A stretch of 64,000 bases of DNA from Candidatus Rickettsiella viridis (GCF_003966755.1 NZ_AP018005.1:1488001-1552000); one strand, 5' to 3'; shown: positions 34,735 to 46,052, counted from the first letter of the stretch. Notes: a model not told the origin generated them from the letters alone. Program-made: numbers and translations.

Positions 34735-35861
34735 GATATTGTTTTATCAATTAATGCTGGACAATCTCTTAGATTTTCCCAATAAGCAGCGAACTCTGTT
34801 TCAATTTTTTTTAATTGCGAATAAACATCATTATTATTAAATAAGCTATCCATAATGTATTTATTTTCACTGCCAAGCAATTGGTTATTACGTAATAAAC
34901 TGCTAAACGAGGCACAATCTACTAGGCTATGTATATCATTTTCTGAAATCGCTTTAACAAAATAACCTTCTTTGAGCAGAGTATTAAAAAAACAGTTTCT
35001 TACTACATTCCATTTAATATCTTTTAATATAGGCAAATAACAATCTTCATCATCATCTGAATAAACTATTTCAAAAAAATCTTGGCAAGTAAGATTTTTA
35101 AAAGTTTCTGCATGGAGGTATGTTTTAATTTTTTCAGTTATGTTTTCTGCGATACCTACGGTATACCCTGTAGCTTGAGCCCCCTGATAATCGGATAAAC
35201 TAGCGAGTCCTCGTAGTTGTTTTTCTAATAGAAAAGGTAAGTAAAACGGAGTAAATTTTTCTGAAAATTCTTTTTCTAAATATTTTTTAATTTCGGAATA
35301 TGTTAAGTTCGAAGAAAAGGGGTCCTTAAAATTTCCTTTAACTCCTAGATTGTTATTAGCAGCAATTTGCAACACCTGATTCCACGCATGGATTTGCTGC
35401 GTCTGGGTAGTTGCAAGCTTAGCCGCTACTGTATTTACAAGATCGAGTCGCGATTGATAGAGTAATTCATCTAAATTTTGTGGCTCTTGTAACGAAGTCA
35501 CTATATCCGCAACTCGGTTAATAAACCCTGGCGTGCAAAATTCAATATCTTCAGTTAACTTCAAAACTATGGCGCTATAGTAAGAACTTTTGCAATTTAA
35601 ATGAGAAAGCGTTAAATAAATAAATTGCAACGCTTCTTTTAGTGAAATAGTAGAATTTCTAAATAAAAGAGGATATTTATTGAGATCAGCATTTTTTAGA
35701 TGTTTATTAAAAGCATCAACCTTTACATTGCATAACCCAGATAATTTTTCAAACCAATCTTCAGGTAATGACTGTAAGTTTTTTAAATCAGGAAGATTAG
35801 GTGGAATACATTGAAAGCACCTATCGCTTAGATTAGATGATTTGGAATTTAACCTTGGCAT
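34668..35861 (-). CDS. Unrecognised protein, 5' part of the split repeat-protein gene
   Basis: 397 codons from ATG 35861, beginning MPRLNSKSSNLSDRC. No family is recognised. The sequence is polar, mostly helical by appearance, with ALQFIYLTLSHLNCKSSYYS and an acidic YSDDDEDCYLP stretch. The last natural-looking residues are TISWLIKTIEKN, at an A7 run (34708-34714); after it the frame quickly ends, while the other frame continues SSNSNTIEFFKLLIYLIL. Together the two frames would encode about 980 residues. Base composition is more AT-rich than clpB next door. Confidence 0.6.
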   Translation of the reverse strand: MPRLNSKSSNLSDRCFQCIPPNLPDLKNLQSLPEDWFEKLSGLCNVKVDAFNKHLKNADLNKYPLLFRNSTISLKEALQFIYLTLSHLNCKSSYYSAIVLKLTEDIEFCTPGFINRVADIVTSLQEPQNLDELLYQSRLDLVNTVAAKLATTQTQQIHAWNQVLQIAANNNLGVKGNFKDPFSSNLTYSEIKKYLEKEFSEKFTPFYLPFLLEKQLRGLASLSDYQGAQATGYTVGIAENITEKIKTYLHAETFKNLTCQDFFEIVYSDDDEDCYLPILKDIKWNVVRNCFFNTLLKEGYFVKAISENDIHSLVDCASFSSLLRNNQLLGSENKYIMDSLFNNNDVYSQLKKIETEFAAYWENLRDCPALIDKTISWLIKTIEKNHLIVTRLNFLNY

Positions 35862-36160
35862 ATCGTCTTCCCTTTTTAAACTATTTAAAATTAATTAGAA
35901 AAACGTAAAACTCTTACAGACTATCAAATTTTTATATTTTTGTACATAATTTTTACATTCGAGCTAAAATAACAACAAATTAACAGATATAAGTATTCAA
36001 AAAATTTAGGACAAAAAAATCAGGGGAAATAGCATTAAAAATAAAGAATAAAATGCAAAAAAAGAAAGTAGCTATCCACATCAGAATTTAAATGATCGAG
36101 CAGTTTTATCATTATTTCTTATTGAATTTTAATCAAATGTAATTTTCTAATTTTTTATTT
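35862..36160. other. AT-rich intergenic region, no gene seen
   Basis: About 300 bp, over 75% A+T by eye, between the split repeat gene and clpB, both on the minus strand. Nothing coding was found. Presumably it contains the clpB 3' end signals and the promoter of the 35861 gene, but no convincing promoter or hairpin is visible. Confidence 0.5.
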
Positions 36161-38767
36161 TTATTCTTTATTTTTCGGCTTAGTTTTACCTTTAGTATGT
36201 ATGATCATTTCATCTTTTTTATAATCCACCTGTATTTTATCGCCTGCCACAAATTCTCCGGCAATCAACGCACGCGCAATCGGGTTTTCCAACTCTTGTT
36301 GAATAGCACGCTTGAGGGGTCGTGCACCATAAACAGGATCATAACCAACCGCTGCAATATGATCGATCGCCGTTTCACTCACGTCTAATTTCAAATCACG
36401 CTCCTTCAAACGCTGACGTAAGCGTTCCAATTGAATAGATGTAATCGTATGAATCTGTTTTTGTGTGAGCGAATGAAATACAACCACTTCATCCACACGA
36501 TTAATAAATTCTGGCCGAAAATGTTGTGAAATAACCTCCATAACCGTGCTCTTCAACGTTGCATAATCAGCTTTGGGTGCTAATTCTTGTATCAATTGAG
36601 AACCCAAATTCGATGTCATCACAACCACCGTATTGCGAAAATCAACCGTACGTCCATGCCCATCGGTTAAGCGACCATCTTCCAATACCTGTAATAAAAT
36701 ATTAAATACATCCGCATGTGCCTTTTCAATCTCATCCAGCAATACAACCGAATAAGGTTTACGACGAACGGCTTCGGTTAAATAACCACCCTCTTCATAA
36801 CCTACATAACCAGGCGGCGCACCGATTAAACGCGAAACAGAATGCTTTTCCATAAATTCAGACATATCTAAACGTACCATGGCATCATCTGAATCAAATA
36901 AAAATGCCGCTAAGGCTTTACATACTTCGGTTTTACCCACACCGGTGGGACCAGAAAAAATGAAAGAACCAATGGGGCGGTTTGGATCCGATAACCCTGC
37001 ACGAGAACGAAGAATCGCATTGGCCACCACTGCAATCGCTTCATCTTGACCAACAACGCGCTTATGCAATGCTTTTTCCATCTGCAATAATTTTTCACGT
37101 TCACCTTCCAACATCTTAGAAACAGGAATGCCCGTCCATTTGGAAACAATTTCAGCAATTTCTTTTTCAGTCACTTTATTACGTACTAAATGTGTTTCCT
37201 GTTTTTCCATTTTATGCGCGGCTTGTAATTGTTTTTCTAAAGCAGGAATTTGACCGTATTGCAATTCTGACATTTTGTTTAAGTCACCGGAGCGACGAGC
37301 CTTTTCTAATTCAAATTGTGCTTTTTCAAGATCGCTCTTTATTTTTTGTTCGCCTTGCAACGTGGCTTTTTCAGCTTTCCATATTTCGTTTAAATCAGCA
37401 TATTTTTTTTCGAGCTCGCTCACTTCTTTTTGCAAGTTATGTAAGCGTTTTTTAGACGCTTCATCCGTCTCTTTTTTTAAGGCTTCGCGTTCAATTTTTA
37501 ATTGGATTAAACGTCTATCTAAACGATCCAACTCTTCAGGTTTAGAATCAATCTCAATACGAATACGACTAGCAGCCTCATCGATAAGATCGATAGCTTT
37601 ATCAGGTAAGTTTCGATCCGAAATGTAGCGATGTGATAAAGTAGCGGCAGCAAGAATAGCAGAATCGGTAATTTCGACACCATGGTGAATTTCATAACGC
37701 TGCTTTAGGCCACGTAATATGGCCACCGTATCTTCAACACTGGGCTCGTCAACCAATATTTTTTGAAATCTTCGCTCTAGTGCGGCATCTTTTTCAATAT
37801 AATTGCGATATTCATTTAATGTGGTTGCACCAATACAATGCAATTGGCCGCGTGCTAAAGCGGGTTTTAACATATTACCAGCATCCATTGCACCTTCTGC
37901 TTTTCCAGCACCGACCATGGTATGTAATTCATCAATAAATAAAATAATCTGCCCTTCTTGCTTAGCCAAATCATTCAACACGGCTTTCAAACGTTCTTCA
38001 AATTCACCTCGGTATTTTGCACCTGCAATTAATGCGCCCATATCCAGCGCTAACAAACGTTTATTTTTTAGACCTTCTGGTACTTCATGATTAATAATTC
38101 GTTGTGCAAGCCCTTCAACAACCGCTGTTTTACCAACACCGGGCTCACCAATTAACACCGGATTATTTTTTGTTCGCCTTTGTAACACTTGTATCGTTCG
38201 ACGAATCACATCATCACGTCCTATTACCGGATCAAGCTTGCCTTGTGCGGCTTGCACCGTTAAATCGATGGTGTATTTTTCTAAGGCACCGCGTCGCCCC
38301 TCGGCTTCTGGATCACTAACACCCTCTCCACCACGAATATCTTTAATCGATGCTTCAATCGCCGCCTTCGATGCACCGGCTTTTCGCAATAAATCACCCA
38401 AGATACTTTTATCGTCAACCGCCGCTAATACAAATAATTCACTGGATAGATATTCATCTTTGCGTTGCTGTGCCAATTTATCGGTTACATTAAGCAAACG
38501 CGTTAAATCATTAGACGGATAAATCTCCCCCGGCTTTGCTGCTTGAAGCGTTGGCAACCGATCGATGGCATCATCTAATTCTTTAGATAATTGGCTTAAA
38601 TTAACATTTGATTTCGTCAGCAACGGTCTTGCCGTTCCATCTTCCTGCGATAACAATGCCTTCATTAAGTGGATCGGTTCAATAAATGCATTATCACGTC
38701 CTACCGCCAGTGATTGGGATTCAGCTATAGCGGCCTGAAACTGACTAGTTAATTTATTAAGACTCAT
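36161..38767 (-). CDS. clpB: Disaggregase ClpB
   Basis: An 868-residue hexameric AAA+ chaperone that rescues aggregated proteins with DnaK. The N-domain starts [20 protein letters not shown]. The first AAA+ module has [18 protein letters not shown] and [14 protein letters not shown], followed by the long middle-domain coiled coil (about residues 405-525). The second has [32 protein letters not shown] and [15 protein letters not shown] precedes ATG 38767. A copy of the 125-bp repeat ends 32 bp upstream. No sigma-32 promoter could be identified with confidence. Confidence 0.97.
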   Translation of the reverse strand: MSLNKLTSQFQAAIAESQSLAVGRDNAFIEPIHLMKALLSQEDGTARPLLTKSNVNLSQLSKELDDAIDRLPTLQAAKPGEIYPSNDLTRLLNVTDKLAQQRKDEYLSSELFVLAAVDDKSILGDLLRKAGASKAAIEASIKDIRGGEGVSDPEAEGRRGALEKYTIDLTVQAAQGKLDPVIGRDDVIRRTIQVLQRRTKNNPVLIGEPGVGKTAVVEGLAQRIINHEVPEGLKNKRLLALDMGALIAGAKYRGEFEERLKAVLNDLAKQEGQIILFIDELHTMVGAGKAEGAMDAGNMLKPALARGQLHCIGATTLNEYRNYIEKDAALERRFQKILVDEPSVEDTVAILRGLKQRYEIHHGVEITDSAILAAATLSHRYISDRNLPDKAIDLIDEAASRIRIEIDSKPEELDRLDRRLIQLKIEREALKKETDEASKKRLHNLQKEVSELEKKYADLNEIWKAEKATLQGEQKIKSDLEKAQFELEKARRSGDLNKMSELQYGQIPALEKQLQAAHKMEKQETHLVRNKVTEKEIAEIVSKWTGIPVSKMLEGEREKLLQMEKALHKRVVGQDEAIAVVANAILRSRAGLSDPNRPIGSFIFSGPTGVGKTEVCKALAAFLFDSDDAMVRLDMSEFMEKHSVSRLIGAPPGYVGYEEGGYLTEAVRRKPYSVVLLDEIEKAHADVFNILLQVLEDGRLTDGHGRTVDFRNTVVVMTSNLGSQLIQELAPKADYATLKSTVMEVISQHFRPEFINRVDEVVVFHSLTQKQIHTITSIQLERLRQRLKERDLKLDVSETAIDHIAAVGYDPVYGARPLKRAIQQELENPIARALIAGEFVAGDKIQVDYKKDEMIIHTKGKTKPKNKE

Positions 38768-38799
38768 ATTTCCTCTGCGAGTTTGCTGTTATAACGATC

Positions 38800-38924
38800 T
38801 ATACTCTTCGCACTTGAACTTTCGGCTGCGTTCCCGCTCGGTTCGCAATCCTCATGTATGTTGTATACACTGCGGTTGCTCTCCTTCGCGGCGCCTTGCC
38901 GAAAATCCTATTGCTGTGAGTATA
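38800..38924 (-). repeat. 125-bp MITE-like repeat, copy 4 (upstream of clpB)
   Basis: Full-length copy in minus orientation, TATACTCTTCGCACTTGAAC to CTATTGCTGTGAGTATA on the plus strand. Its GAGTATA end faces clpB. The rest of the 321-bp clpB-sppA gap (38925-39088) has AT-rich sequence and no gene. Confidence 0.93.
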
Positions 38925-39088
38925 TTACTTATTCTTAGAGCTAATAGTTTAGTCCAATTAAAAAAAATCAAGTGTTCCTACCAATTTATAGCTAAAAATT
39001 AATGCAATGGCTATATGATGTAAAAAAAGGGTAAACTAAACCTGTTTTTTCGTATGTTAAAATAAACTTGGAAATCAATAGAGGCTTT

Positions 39089-40048
39089 ATGACAGAAGAA
39101 GTATCAGGCAATTCACAGTGGGAACACAGAACCCTAGAAAAACTACTATTCAATACACTCAAAGAACAGCGTGCCAAGCGTCGTTGGAACATTTTTTTTA
39201 AACTCTTATTTTTTACGCTTCTTATTAGCTTTTTAGCCGCTCTATGGCTAAACCCAGGAAATTTACCTAACTCAACGAAAACAAAGCCTCATATTGGCCT
39301 TATCGATGTACGAGGCATTATCAGCGATAGTGCAGCTGCTAATGCGGATAATGTGATTGAAAGCCTAAAAAATGCCTTTGATAATAAAAACACACAAGCT
39401 ATTATCTTACGCATCAATAGTCCTGGAGGAAGCCCGGTTCAAGCTTCACAAATTTACCAAGAAATCCGTTACTTACGTACCCAACATCCAACTATCAAAC
39501 TTTATGCTGTCTGTGGTGATTTATGTGCTTCAGCGGCTTACTATATTGCTTCAGCCAGTGATGATATCTATGCGGATCCTTCCAGTATAGTCGGCTCGAT
39601 TGGTGTACGCATGGACAGCTTCGGTTTTGTAGACACCATGAAAAAGCTCGGCGTTGAACGACGTTTGATAACCGCAGGCGATCATAAAGGCTTTTTAGAT
39701 CCTTTTTCTCCGCAAAAACCGGATGAAAAACAAATTGCTGCGCATATGATACAAGGCGTTCATCAACAATTTATTAATGCTGTTAAACAAGGTCGTGGGG
39801 ATCGATTAAAAGAGAACCCTGCACTTTTCTCTGGTTTAGCCTGGAGCGGACAAGAAGCTTTATCACTTGGGCTTATTGATGGATTTGGTGATTTAAGCTC
39901 TGTTTCTCGTGATCTTATTAAAAATAAAAATATTGTAGATTACACGGTAAAACCTGGTTTACTAGAACAACTTTCCGATCGCATGGGTGCTTCATTTGCA
40001 GCAAAAATAAGCACTAGTCTAGGGATTACGCCTAAAGGGTTTGGTTAG
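39089..40048 (+). CDS. sppA: SppA-type signal peptide peptidase (S49 family)
   Basis: A 319-residue membrane-anchored protease, short form. One helix near residues 35-55 (FFKLLFFTLLISFLAALWL) is followed by the S49 domain. LRINSPGGSPVQASQIYQEI is followed by the catalytic Ser region CASAAYYIASASDDIYADPS and SIVGSIGVRMD. ATG 39089 is preceded by GAGG; a TTG seven codons upstream is rejected. Family members degrade released signal peptides and other membrane fragments. Confidence 0.9.
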   Translation: MTEEVSGNSQWEHRTLEKLLFNTLKEQRAKRRWNIFFKLLFFTLLISFLAALWLNPGNLPNSTKTKPHIGLIDVRGIISDSAAANADNVIESLKNAFDNKNTQAIILRINSPGGSPVQASQIYQEIRYLRTQHPTIKLYAVCGDLCASAAYYIASASDDIYADPSSIVGSIGVRMDSFGFVDTMKKLGVERRLITAGDHKGFLDPFSPQKPDEKQIAAHMIQGVHQQFINAVKQGRGDRLKENPALFSGLAWSGQEALSLGLIDGFGDLSSVSRDLIKNKNIVDYTVKPGLLEQLSDRMGASFAAKISTSLGITPKGFG

Positions 40049-40054
40049 GAAAAC

Positions 40055-40447
40055 ATGTCAGGCAGGATGGCAGCCGGGTTTAGTTTATTTGAATTGTTAA
40101 TTACATTAAGCATCATTGGCATTTTAGCGAGTGTTGCTTATCCCATTTATACACATGCTATTATCAAAACCCGTCGCGCTGAAGCAAAAATTGCCTTAAT
40201 TAATCTGGCAAATCGCATGGAAATCTATTTTTTGGAGAACAATAATAGTTATGCCGATGCCAGCCTTAGCAAATTAGGTTTTCATGAAAAAACAGATAAA
40301 AACCTCTATCATTTATCTTTAAGTAGCACCAACAATAGCTATAAACTTGTAGCCACCGCAACATTCACTGATCCGGAATGCCATCGCTTACTACTCAATG
40401 AGTTAGGAGAGAAAACAAGCATTGGAGACTCACAATCATGCTGGTAA
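40055..40447 (+). CDS. Type IV pilin-like protein (PilE/minor pilin)
   Basis: A 130-residue protein with a prepilin leader and N-methylation site: [20 protein letters not shown], cleavage expected after Gly with Phe+1 and Glu+5. The C-terminal domain contains a cysteine pair (DPECHRL and SQSCW) typical of the pilin D-region. It begins 6 bp after sppA. Its last 12 bases overlap the end of ispH on the other strand. No other pil genes are in the window. It could be a type IV pilus or type II secretion pseudopilin. Confidence 0.83.
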   Translation: MSGRMAAGFSLFELLITLSIIGILASVAYPIYTHAIIKTRRAEAKIALINLANRMEIYFLENNNSYADASLSKLGFHEKTDKNLYHLSLSSTNNSYKLVATATFTDPECHRLLLNELGEKTSIGDSQSCW

Positions 40448-41386
40448 ACGTAACTCACGCGGCAGAGCAAATGAAATATTTTCAACCTGGCCACTTAGCT
40501 CGGATACTAGACAGGATTGCCAATTTGGAAGTGATTTTAAATATTTAATAACATCTTGTACTAAAACCTCAGGTGCAGAAGCACCCGCGGTAATACCAAT
40601 TGAAAATTTTCCTATTAACCATTCCGATACAATATCTTGCGCGGAATCAATCAAATAAGCCGACTTACCTAATCGCTCCACTAGTTCTCTTAGCCGATTT
40701 GAATTCGAACTATTGGCCGATCCTAAAACCAATACCACATCGCATTGATCCGCCAACGCCTCAACGGCTTGCTGACGATTTTGGGTGGCGTAACAAATAT
40801 CTTCTTTCTTCGGCGCTGATATCTGCGGAAAACGTTCGCACAATACTTGAATAATAGCCTGTGTATCATATACCGATAAAGTCGTTTGGGTGACATAAGC
40901 CAGCGAACACGGGTTTTTAACATGAAGAGAATCTATATCTTTTATATTTTCTATCAAATAAATATCGCCTTCGGGATTATCATAATGCCCAAGCGTACCT
41001 TCAACTTCAGGATGACCAGCATGCCCAATTAAAATACATTCTTGGCCTAAGCGACTATAACGCGCGACCTCCATGTGGACTTTGGTCACTAAAGGGCAAG
41101 TCGCATCAAATACGCGCAACCCACGTTGTCGTGCCTGTTCCTTCACCGACTGAGAAACACCATGTGCACTAAAAATCGCCGTAGATCCAGAAGGAATTTC
41201 TAGCACATCTTCAATAAAAATAACGCCTTGTTGCTGTAGTTCGGTTACTACCGTCTTATTATGAACGACTTCATGGCGAACATAGATAGGTTGTCCAAAT
41301 AAACTCAGTGCACGTTTGACAATTTCTATGGCACGATCAACGCCTGCACAAAAGCCTCGTGGATTCGCTAAAATAATTTGCATCAT
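40436..41386 (-). CDS. ispH: 4-hydroxy-3-methylbut-2-enyl diphosphate reductase IspH
   Basis: A 316-residue iron-sulfur enzyme for the last step of the MEP isoprenoid pathway. The three cluster cysteines are in [21 protein letters not shown] and [11 protein letters not shown]. The catalytic HEVVHN and [10 protein letters not shown] segments are also present. It overlaps the response-regulator gene upstream by four bases (ATGA). Isoprenoid supply links it to the ubiquinone genes nearby. Confidence 0.96.
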   Translation of the reverse strand: MMQIILANPRGFCAGVDRAIEIVKRALSLFGQPIYVRHEVVHNKTVVTELQQQGVIFIEDVLEIPSGSTAIFSAHGVSQSVKEQARQRGLRVFDATCPLVTKVHMEVARYSRLGQECILIGHAGHPEVEGTLGHYDNPEGDIYLIENIKDIDSLHVKNPCSLAYVTQTTLSVYDTQAIIQVLCERFPQISAPKKEDICYATQNRQQAVEALADQCDVVLVLGSANSSNSNRLRELVERLGKSAYLIDSAQDIVSEWLIGKFSIGITAGASAPEVLVQDVIKYLKSLPNWQSCLVSELSGQVENISFALPRELRLPA

Positions 41387-41796
41387 AAAGAGTCCTTAAA
41401 TTTTTGTATTTTTTTCACAATAGCTAATAATAGCGGCTTAGAAATGGGCTTATAGAAAAAATCATATACTCCCTGACGTAGCGCATCACATCTTTCTTCA
41501 TGGCTTGCTTCCCCTGTCAATAAAACGACAGGAATATCTCTTAGTAACGTCCGCTTCATTTTAGCTAACAATTCTAAGCCATGTAGTTTAGGCATCACTC
41601 TATCGGCGAAGACTACAAAAAATTCATCGGGTGATTGTTGCAAGAAATCCCAAGCCTGTTGCCCATCTTTAGCCATAACACAAGAATAACCGGCATCTTC
41701 TAGGTATTGGCTCATTACCCTTAGTGCTAAAAGATCATCATCTACTAATAATATTTTTTTTAAATTTTTATTTTTTTTATACATTTGTTGCATACA
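41383..41796 (-). CDS. Single-domain response regulator
   Basis: A 137-residue CheY-like receiver. [17 protein letters not shown] gives the acidic pocket, [17 protein letters not shown] the phospho-acceptor Asp, [11 protein letters not shown] the switch Thr and FFYKPISKP the conserved Lys. No output domain follows, so it signals through protein contact. ATG 41796 ([11 protein letters not shown]) is preferred; the frame extends to 41847, but those codons belong to the short dispersed repeat. It is translationally coupled to ispH. No sensor kinase is adjacent. Confidence 0.85.
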   Translation of the reverse strand, partial: CMQQMYKKNKNLKKILLVDDDLLALRVMSQYLEDAGYSCVMAKDGQQAWDFLQQSPDEFFVVFADRVMPKLHGLELLAKMKRTLLRDIPVVLLTGEASHEERCDALRQGVYDFFYKPISKPLLLAIVKKIQKFKDSL

Positions 41797-41807
41797 TTTA
41801 CTTCCGT

Positions 41808-41905
41808 CGTCATGGCGAGGCTGGAACAAAGCGACAGCCGTGGCCATCCAGGAAAAACCAACCTCTTTTTACTAGATTGCCACGCGCTTCGCGCTCGCAA
41901 TGACG
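41808..41905. repeat. Short dispersed repeat with CGTCAT(T/G)GCGAGCG ends, copy B
   Basis: CGTCATGGCGAGG at the left and CGCTCGCAATGACGG at the right, with internal AGATTGCCACGCGCTTCGCG. It is 98 bp, between tatA and the response-regulator gene, and ends 12 bp before the chosen regulator start. Confidence 0.87.
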
Positions 41906-41907
41906 GT

Positions 41908-42105
41908 TTAATCGCTATCAAATTTTTCCGACTTTGATTTTTTTTCTAACGATATCTCTTGTTCATCACCTAAATTTTTACTGCAGTTTTTTATAGCCAC
42001 CACTAAATCTTCTAGCATTGAACCTAAGCGTTTAGTACCAAATAACAATACTGCAATTAAAAAAATAATGAGCAGTGATATAATGCTGATTCCATGTAAG
42101 CGCAT
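41908..42105 (-). CDS. tatA: TatA-like twin-arginine translocase subunit
   Basis: A 65-residue protein with one N-terminal helix, GISIISLLIIFLIAVLLFG. It is followed by the hinge GTKRLG and an amphipathic helix SMLEDLVVAIKNCSKNLG, then a charged tail. This is the TatA/E pattern. It sits 28 bp after ubiB, the same order as the ubiE-ubiJ-ubiB-tat gene string of enterobacteria. tatB and tatC do not follow; the next sequence is a repeat. They may be elsewhere or lost. The unusual Leu-rich C-terminal composition does not prevent assignment. Confidence 0.8.
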   Translation of the reverse strand: MRLHGISIISLLIIFLIAVLLFGTKRLGSMLEDLVVAIKNCSKNLGDEQEISLEKKSKSEKFDSD

Positions 42106-42133
42106 AAAACTCCCTATTTCTAATAAGTTCCGC

Positions 42134-43792
42134 CTATCCTCTACGAATAAATGTCACTAACAATAATCCCAAACCACCTAAACCCAATATTAATAAATTT
42201 CTAAAGGATAATAGCTGAGGAAAATTACCCACCACCAAACTCAACAACACCCAAGTAATGCATGCGACACCAATCCCAATTCTAATAGCAAAAAAGCCTT
42301 TTTTCTTGATAGAATCGTGATGTCTTTTTATATCTTTATATAAATAAGCATGTAACTCATTTCTTTCTTTACGTTGATCAAGTAACGCTTGATAAACTAA
42401 CTCCGGAATCTCCGGCAGTTTTTCAGCCCAATAAGGCGCATATTCGCGCACTTTACGTAAAAAAGCGCGTGGCCCTAATTGTTTTTTCAGCCAACGCTCC
42501 AAAAAAGGCTTAGCGGTATTCCATAAATCTAAATCGGGATACAACTGACGCCCTAACCCTTCAACATTAAAAAGCGTTTTCTGCAATAATACTAATTGTG
42601 GTTGTACTTCCATTTTAAAACGTCTAGCGGTTTGAAATAGGCGTAGTAATAATTGGCCAAATGAGATTTCTTTTAAGGGTCGCTCGAAGATAGGCTCACA
42701 TACGGTTCGAATAGCCGCTTCAAATTCATTAACTCGGGTATTCGGCGCTATCCAACCCGATTCCACGTGTAATTGTGCCACGCGTCGATAATCACGCTTA
42801 AAAAAGGCCAACAAATTTTCTGCCAGATAACGTTGGTCTTCGGGACTTAAGCTTCCCATAATCCCAAAGTCCACACCTAAATATTGTGGGTTATCCTTTT
42901 GTTTTGGCGAAACAAAAATATTCCCTGGGTGCATATCGGCATGAAAAAAACAATCACGAAACACCTGAGTAAAAAATATCTCTACGCCTCTTTCCGCGAG
43001 TCTTTTTAAATTAATGCCTTGTTTTTTTAACGTTGGTATATCAGAAATAGAAATACCGTAAATTCGCTCCATCACCATTACATTAGCATGTGTGTATTGC
43101 CAATAGATTTCGGGAATATATAGCAAATCAGAATGTAAAAAATTACGCCGAAGTTGAGAGGCACTCGCTGCTTCACGTAATAAATCTAATTCGTCTTTTA
43201 AACAAGATTCAAACTCCGCAACCACTTCACTGGGCCTAAGCCGTTTAGCTTCTTTCCAATAACGCGTCGCTAAATTGGCAATGGCATATAATAAATCTAT
43301 ATCTTTAACAATACGTTTATTAATGCCTGGGCGTAACACTTTGGCAACTACCTCTTGGCCCGTCAATAATTTTGCAGCATGAACTTGTGCAACAGAAGCC
43401 GAGGCTAACGGTGTTGTATCAAATTCAGCAAATATTTCAGTGATCGGCTTTCCGCAAGCGGATTCAATCATTGCCTTTGCCTGATCGCCAGAAAAAGGAG
43501 GAACGCGATCTTGTAATTTAGCTAATTCATCTGCAATCTCTTCAGGAATGAAATCTCGCCGCGTTGACAACGCCTGGCCAAATTTCACAAAGATAGGACC
43601 TAAATCCTCTAACGCTAAACGAATTCGCTCGCCTTGAGATTGTTTTCTATTACTAATGCGATAAGGATTAAAATAAATAAAGAAACGTAACGGGCGAAAT
43701 AAATGCAAAGATAATACAAGCTCATCAAGACCATAACGAAATAAGGTAAAACTAATCTGGATTAACCGTATTAAGCGAGTAATTGATTTCAT
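42134..43792 (-). CDS. ubiB: Ubiquinone biosynthesis kinase-like protein UbiB
   Basis: A 552-residue member of the ABC1/ADCK atypical kinase family needed for ubiquinone synthesis. Features are the [11 protein letters not shown] (KxGQ) motif, the Ala-rich nucleotide loop [24 protein letters not shown], the catalytic loop [12 protein letters not shown] and [12 protein letters not shown]. Two hydrophobic helices at the C-terminus ([13 protein letters not shown] and [17 protein letters not shown]) anchor it to the membrane. It overlaps ubiJ by four bases. Confidence 0.95.
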   Translation of the reverse strand: MKSITRLIRLIQISFTLFRYGLDELVLSLHLFRPLRFFIYFNPYRISNRKQSQGERIRLALEDLGPIFVKFGQALSTRRDFIPEEIADELAKLQDRVPPFSGDQAKAMIESACGKPITEIFAEFDTTPLASASVAQVHAAKLLTGQEVVAKVLRPGINKRIVKDIDLLYAIANLATRYWKEAKRLRPSEVVAEFESCLKDELDLLREAASASQLRRNFLHSDLLYIPEIYWQYTHANVMVMERIYGISISDIPTLKKQGINLKRLAERGVEIFFTQVFRDCFFHADMHPGNIFVSPKQKDNPQYLGVDFGIMGSLSPEDQRYLAENLLAFFKRDYRRVAQLHVESGWIAPNTRVNEFEAAIRTVCEPIFERPLKEISFGQLLLRLFQTARRFKMEVQPQLVLLQKTLFNVEGLGRQLYPDLDLWNTAKPFLERWLKKQLGPRAFLRKVREYAPYWAEKLPEIPELVYQALLDQRKERNELHAYLYKDIKRHHDSIKKKGFFAIRIGIGVACITWVLLSLVVGNFPQLLSFRNLLILGLGGLGLLLVTFIRRG

Positions 43793-44397
43793 GCCTCACT
43801 TCCTTTGCAAAATGACACACGATTCATTCGTGCTTCTAATCGCGCTGCATCATCTCGCAAATCATCAATATCAGCGAAAAAAATTTGCAGTTCTTCATCT
43901 GGCACAAGGTAATCCATTTCTGCTTGAACATAATCCGTTACATTTTGACTCAGATCATCGATGCTTTGTTTAGCCCATTGCGATAGGGATTTAAAAAACT
44001 GTGCTATCGGATAAGCGATGGTATCACCCACGACTCGTGATAGTTGTTCTTCCCAATCAATTTCTAGATTTGAAAAAAGATCTTTAAATTGTTTGGCAAA
44101 TTCCATATCGCCTGAAACCTGTATTGGCATTGCCGTCAATGCCGATTCTTTTTTCATAAAAGCTAAACGCATAAAATCAAAAACCGAACCTCGTAATACT
44201 AAATCAACCACTCCACTATAATTTTTTGTTAAATAAATAGTATCTGATTTAAAAAGCCAATAATGGGTTAAGGAATTCAATTCCAACTTAACAACCTTAC
44301 CCGATAAATTGTTTAAAACCTTGCTCGATTCCGGATCAAGTTTTAAAAAGCGGTTAAGGATAGCTTCTTGAGCTGCAAGCCAGGTATTCAATGGCAT
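43789..44397 (-). CDS. ubiJ: Ubiquinone biosynthesis accessory factor UbiJ
   Basis: A 202-residue SCP2-like protein that binds lipid intermediates in the Ubi complex. The N-terminal part ([17 protein letters not shown] and [17 protein letters not shown]) is the sterol-carrier-like domain, and the C-terminal part is helical. The start is set at 44397, where TAATG overlaps the ubiE stop; four more codons are open upstream. Its place between ubiE and ubiB is diagnostic. Confidence 0.9.
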   Translation of the reverse strand: MPLNTWLAAQEAILNRFLKLDPESSKVLNNLSGKVVKLELNSLTHYWLFKSDTIYLTKNYSGVVDLVLRGSVFDFMRLAFMKKESALTAMPIQVSGDMEFAKQFKDLFSNLEIDWEEQLSRVVGDTIAYPIAQFFKSLSQWAKQSIDDLSQNVTDYVQAEMDYLVPDEELQIFFADIDDLRDDAARLEARMNRVSFCKGSEA

Positions 44398-45173
44398 TAG
44401 AACTTCCACGCTCTATGCAGGGCAACAATGCCGCCACTCAAATTATGGTATTCACATTGATCAAATCCCGCTTCAAGAATAAGTGACTTTAAACTTTCTT
44501 GATCGGGATGACGTCGAATAGATTCCACTAAATACTGATAACTCGCTGCGTCATTGGCAATCCACTGCCCCAATTTAGGCAGAAAATTAAAAGAGTAGCG
44601 ATCATATAAGGTTTGCAAAAAGTTGAGTACTGGCTTGGAAAACTCGAGCACCAACAATCGCCCGCCTGGCTTAAGAACACGGTACATAGACTGTAGCGCA
44701 GCCATTTTATCCGTCACATTGCGAAGCCCAAAAGCGATGCTTAGGCAATCAAAATAATCTTCAGCGAATGGCAAGCTTTCTGCATTCGCCTGAAGCACCG
44801 TTATATTTTCTATTAGCCCGGCGTCAATGAGCCGATCACGCCCTACGGCTAACATCGCGGCATTAATATCAAGTAAGGTGACTTTACCTTTCTCACCCAC
44901 ACGTTTTGCAAATGCTTTGCTTAAGTCGCCCGTGCCTCCCGCTACGTCCAGCACCTTATCACCCCTACGAATGTGGGCTAATTCCACCGTAAATTTTTTC
45001 CATAGGCGATGCATCCCACATGACATCAAATCATTCATGAGGTCATATTTGGAAGCAACTGAATGGAAAACTGCGCCTACTTGTGCGGTTTTTTCAGCCC
45101 GCGGAATGGTTTTATAGCCAAAATCGGTTGTTGGCGACGTATTTAACGAGGTCTGTGAAGGCAAATCGAGCAT
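44397..45173 (-). CDS. ubiE: Ubiquinone/menaquinone C-methyltransferase UbiE
   Basis: A 258-residue SAM methyltransferase. [21 protein letters not shown] is the UbiE signature region at about residues 40-60; SAM motif [15 protein letters not shown] and LLVLEFSKP follow. The C-terminus [14 protein letters not shown] is typical. It heads the ubiE-ubiJ-ubiB-tatA group on the minus strand. Confidence 0.95.
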   Translation of the reverse strand: MLDLPSQTSLNTSPTTDFGYKTIPRAEKTAQVGAVFHSVASKYDLMNDLMSCGMHRLWKKFTVELAHIRRGDKVLDVAGGTGDLSKAFAKRVGEKGKVTLLDINAAMLAVGRDRLIDAGLIENITVLQANAESLPFAEDYFDCLSIAFGLRNVTDKMAALQSMYRVLKPGGRLLVLEFSKPVLNFLQTLYDRYSFNFLPKLGQWIANDAASYQYLVESIRRHPDQESLKSLILEAGFDQCEYHNLSGGIVALHRAWKF

Positions 45174-45217
45174 AAATAGACTAAGTATGAACCACCTTGC
45201 CCATCTTACCAGCTACA

Positions 45218-46000
45218 TTAGTTTGAGCAAGAACTTAAGGCAGGCGACTCGTTTTGCGCTTCTTCATCACTGGAGGAAGCATTGTCAGGGGACTTAAAAA
45301 AAGTAGAAGTAGAAATCGGAACCGGTGTATGTGTTGCTATCCTAAAAATCGCCTTTAAAAAATCAATCAGCTTTTCTAAAAAACTTCGCTCGTCTATCAT
45401 TTTTCTAAAATAAGGATCCGGACAATCAAGTGTGGACTGTAAAATAACCAGTCTCGGCACCCATACCCCATGTTGCTCAATTACTTCTAGTTTAAATCGT
45501 GTTTTATTATGAAAAAAATAATCACCTACTTTCAGCTCGACATTCTGAGTTTCTTGATCCTGAGTATTCTGGTTCTTAATAATTTTTCTAAAAAAAAATT
45601 CGTCTTCAATATATAAATGCTTATCTTGCAAATAAATATTTATTTTATGTTCTACCCCTGAACCCTCTACAACATAATGCCGGCCAGCCAACTGCGACTT
45701 TACAGAAGCTACTCCCACACCTAAAATGCCATCATAATGCAAATAAAGCCCTAAAAATTCTCTATAGTACCTTTCCCTCTCTATATTTTTATTTCCCTTT
45801 AAAATTTCATCGCAACCTATTTTCAATATTAACTCGTTGTTTGCATGATCCATTTCCTCTGTTAGCGTACGAACAGTTTTACCATTAAAACTGATAGAAG
45901 CTCTTGTTATAGTCCCGATAGATTCTTTTCTGCTGGCAACTAATGGTACTTTATCTATATGAGTCTTTAACGCTCTATGATTTTTTATCGCCATGATCAT
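45218..46000 (-). CDS. Unrecognised 260-residue protein
   Basis: No family is recognised. It starts MIMAIKNHRALKTHID with AAGGA five bases upstream of ATG 46000. The body is mixed alpha/beta by appearance (YYREFLGLYLHYDGILGVGV, HYVVEGSGVEHKINIYL, LKVGDYFFHNKTRFKLEVIE). A hydrophobic-amphipathic helix (FLEKLIDFLKAIFRIA) is followed by a polar Ser/Glu-rich tail ending SPALSSCSN. That tail resembles the disordered, acidic C-termini of many Legionellales secreted effectors, but this is a weak indication. It is isolated between ubiE and a broken gene. Confidence 0.55.
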   Translation of the reverse strand: MIMAIKNHRALKTHIDKVPLVASRKESIGTITRASISFNGKTVRTLTEEMDHANNELILKIGCDEILKGNKNIERERYYREFLGLYLHYDGILGVGVASVKSQLAGRHYVVEGSGVEHKINIYLQDKHLYIEDEFFFRKIIKNQNTQDQETQNVELKVGDYFFHNKTRFKLEVIEQHGVWVPRLVILQSTLDCPDPYFRKMIDERSFLEKLIDFLKAIFRIATHTPVPISTSTFFKSPDNASSSDEEAQNESPALSSCSN

Positions 46001-46052
46001 TTACATCCTTATAATTGCTGTTTGCTTTACTTGAAGAAGTAATTATTCCCCT

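Noticed and set aside
36910-38522. Several open frames antisense or out of frame within clpB
   Set aside because: They are shadows of a strongly conserved gene, with no start signals or recognisable domains.
41797-41847. N-terminal extension of the response regulator (MATAVALFQPRHDD)
   Set aside because: These codons come mostly from the dispersed repeat and have no counterpart in receiver domains.
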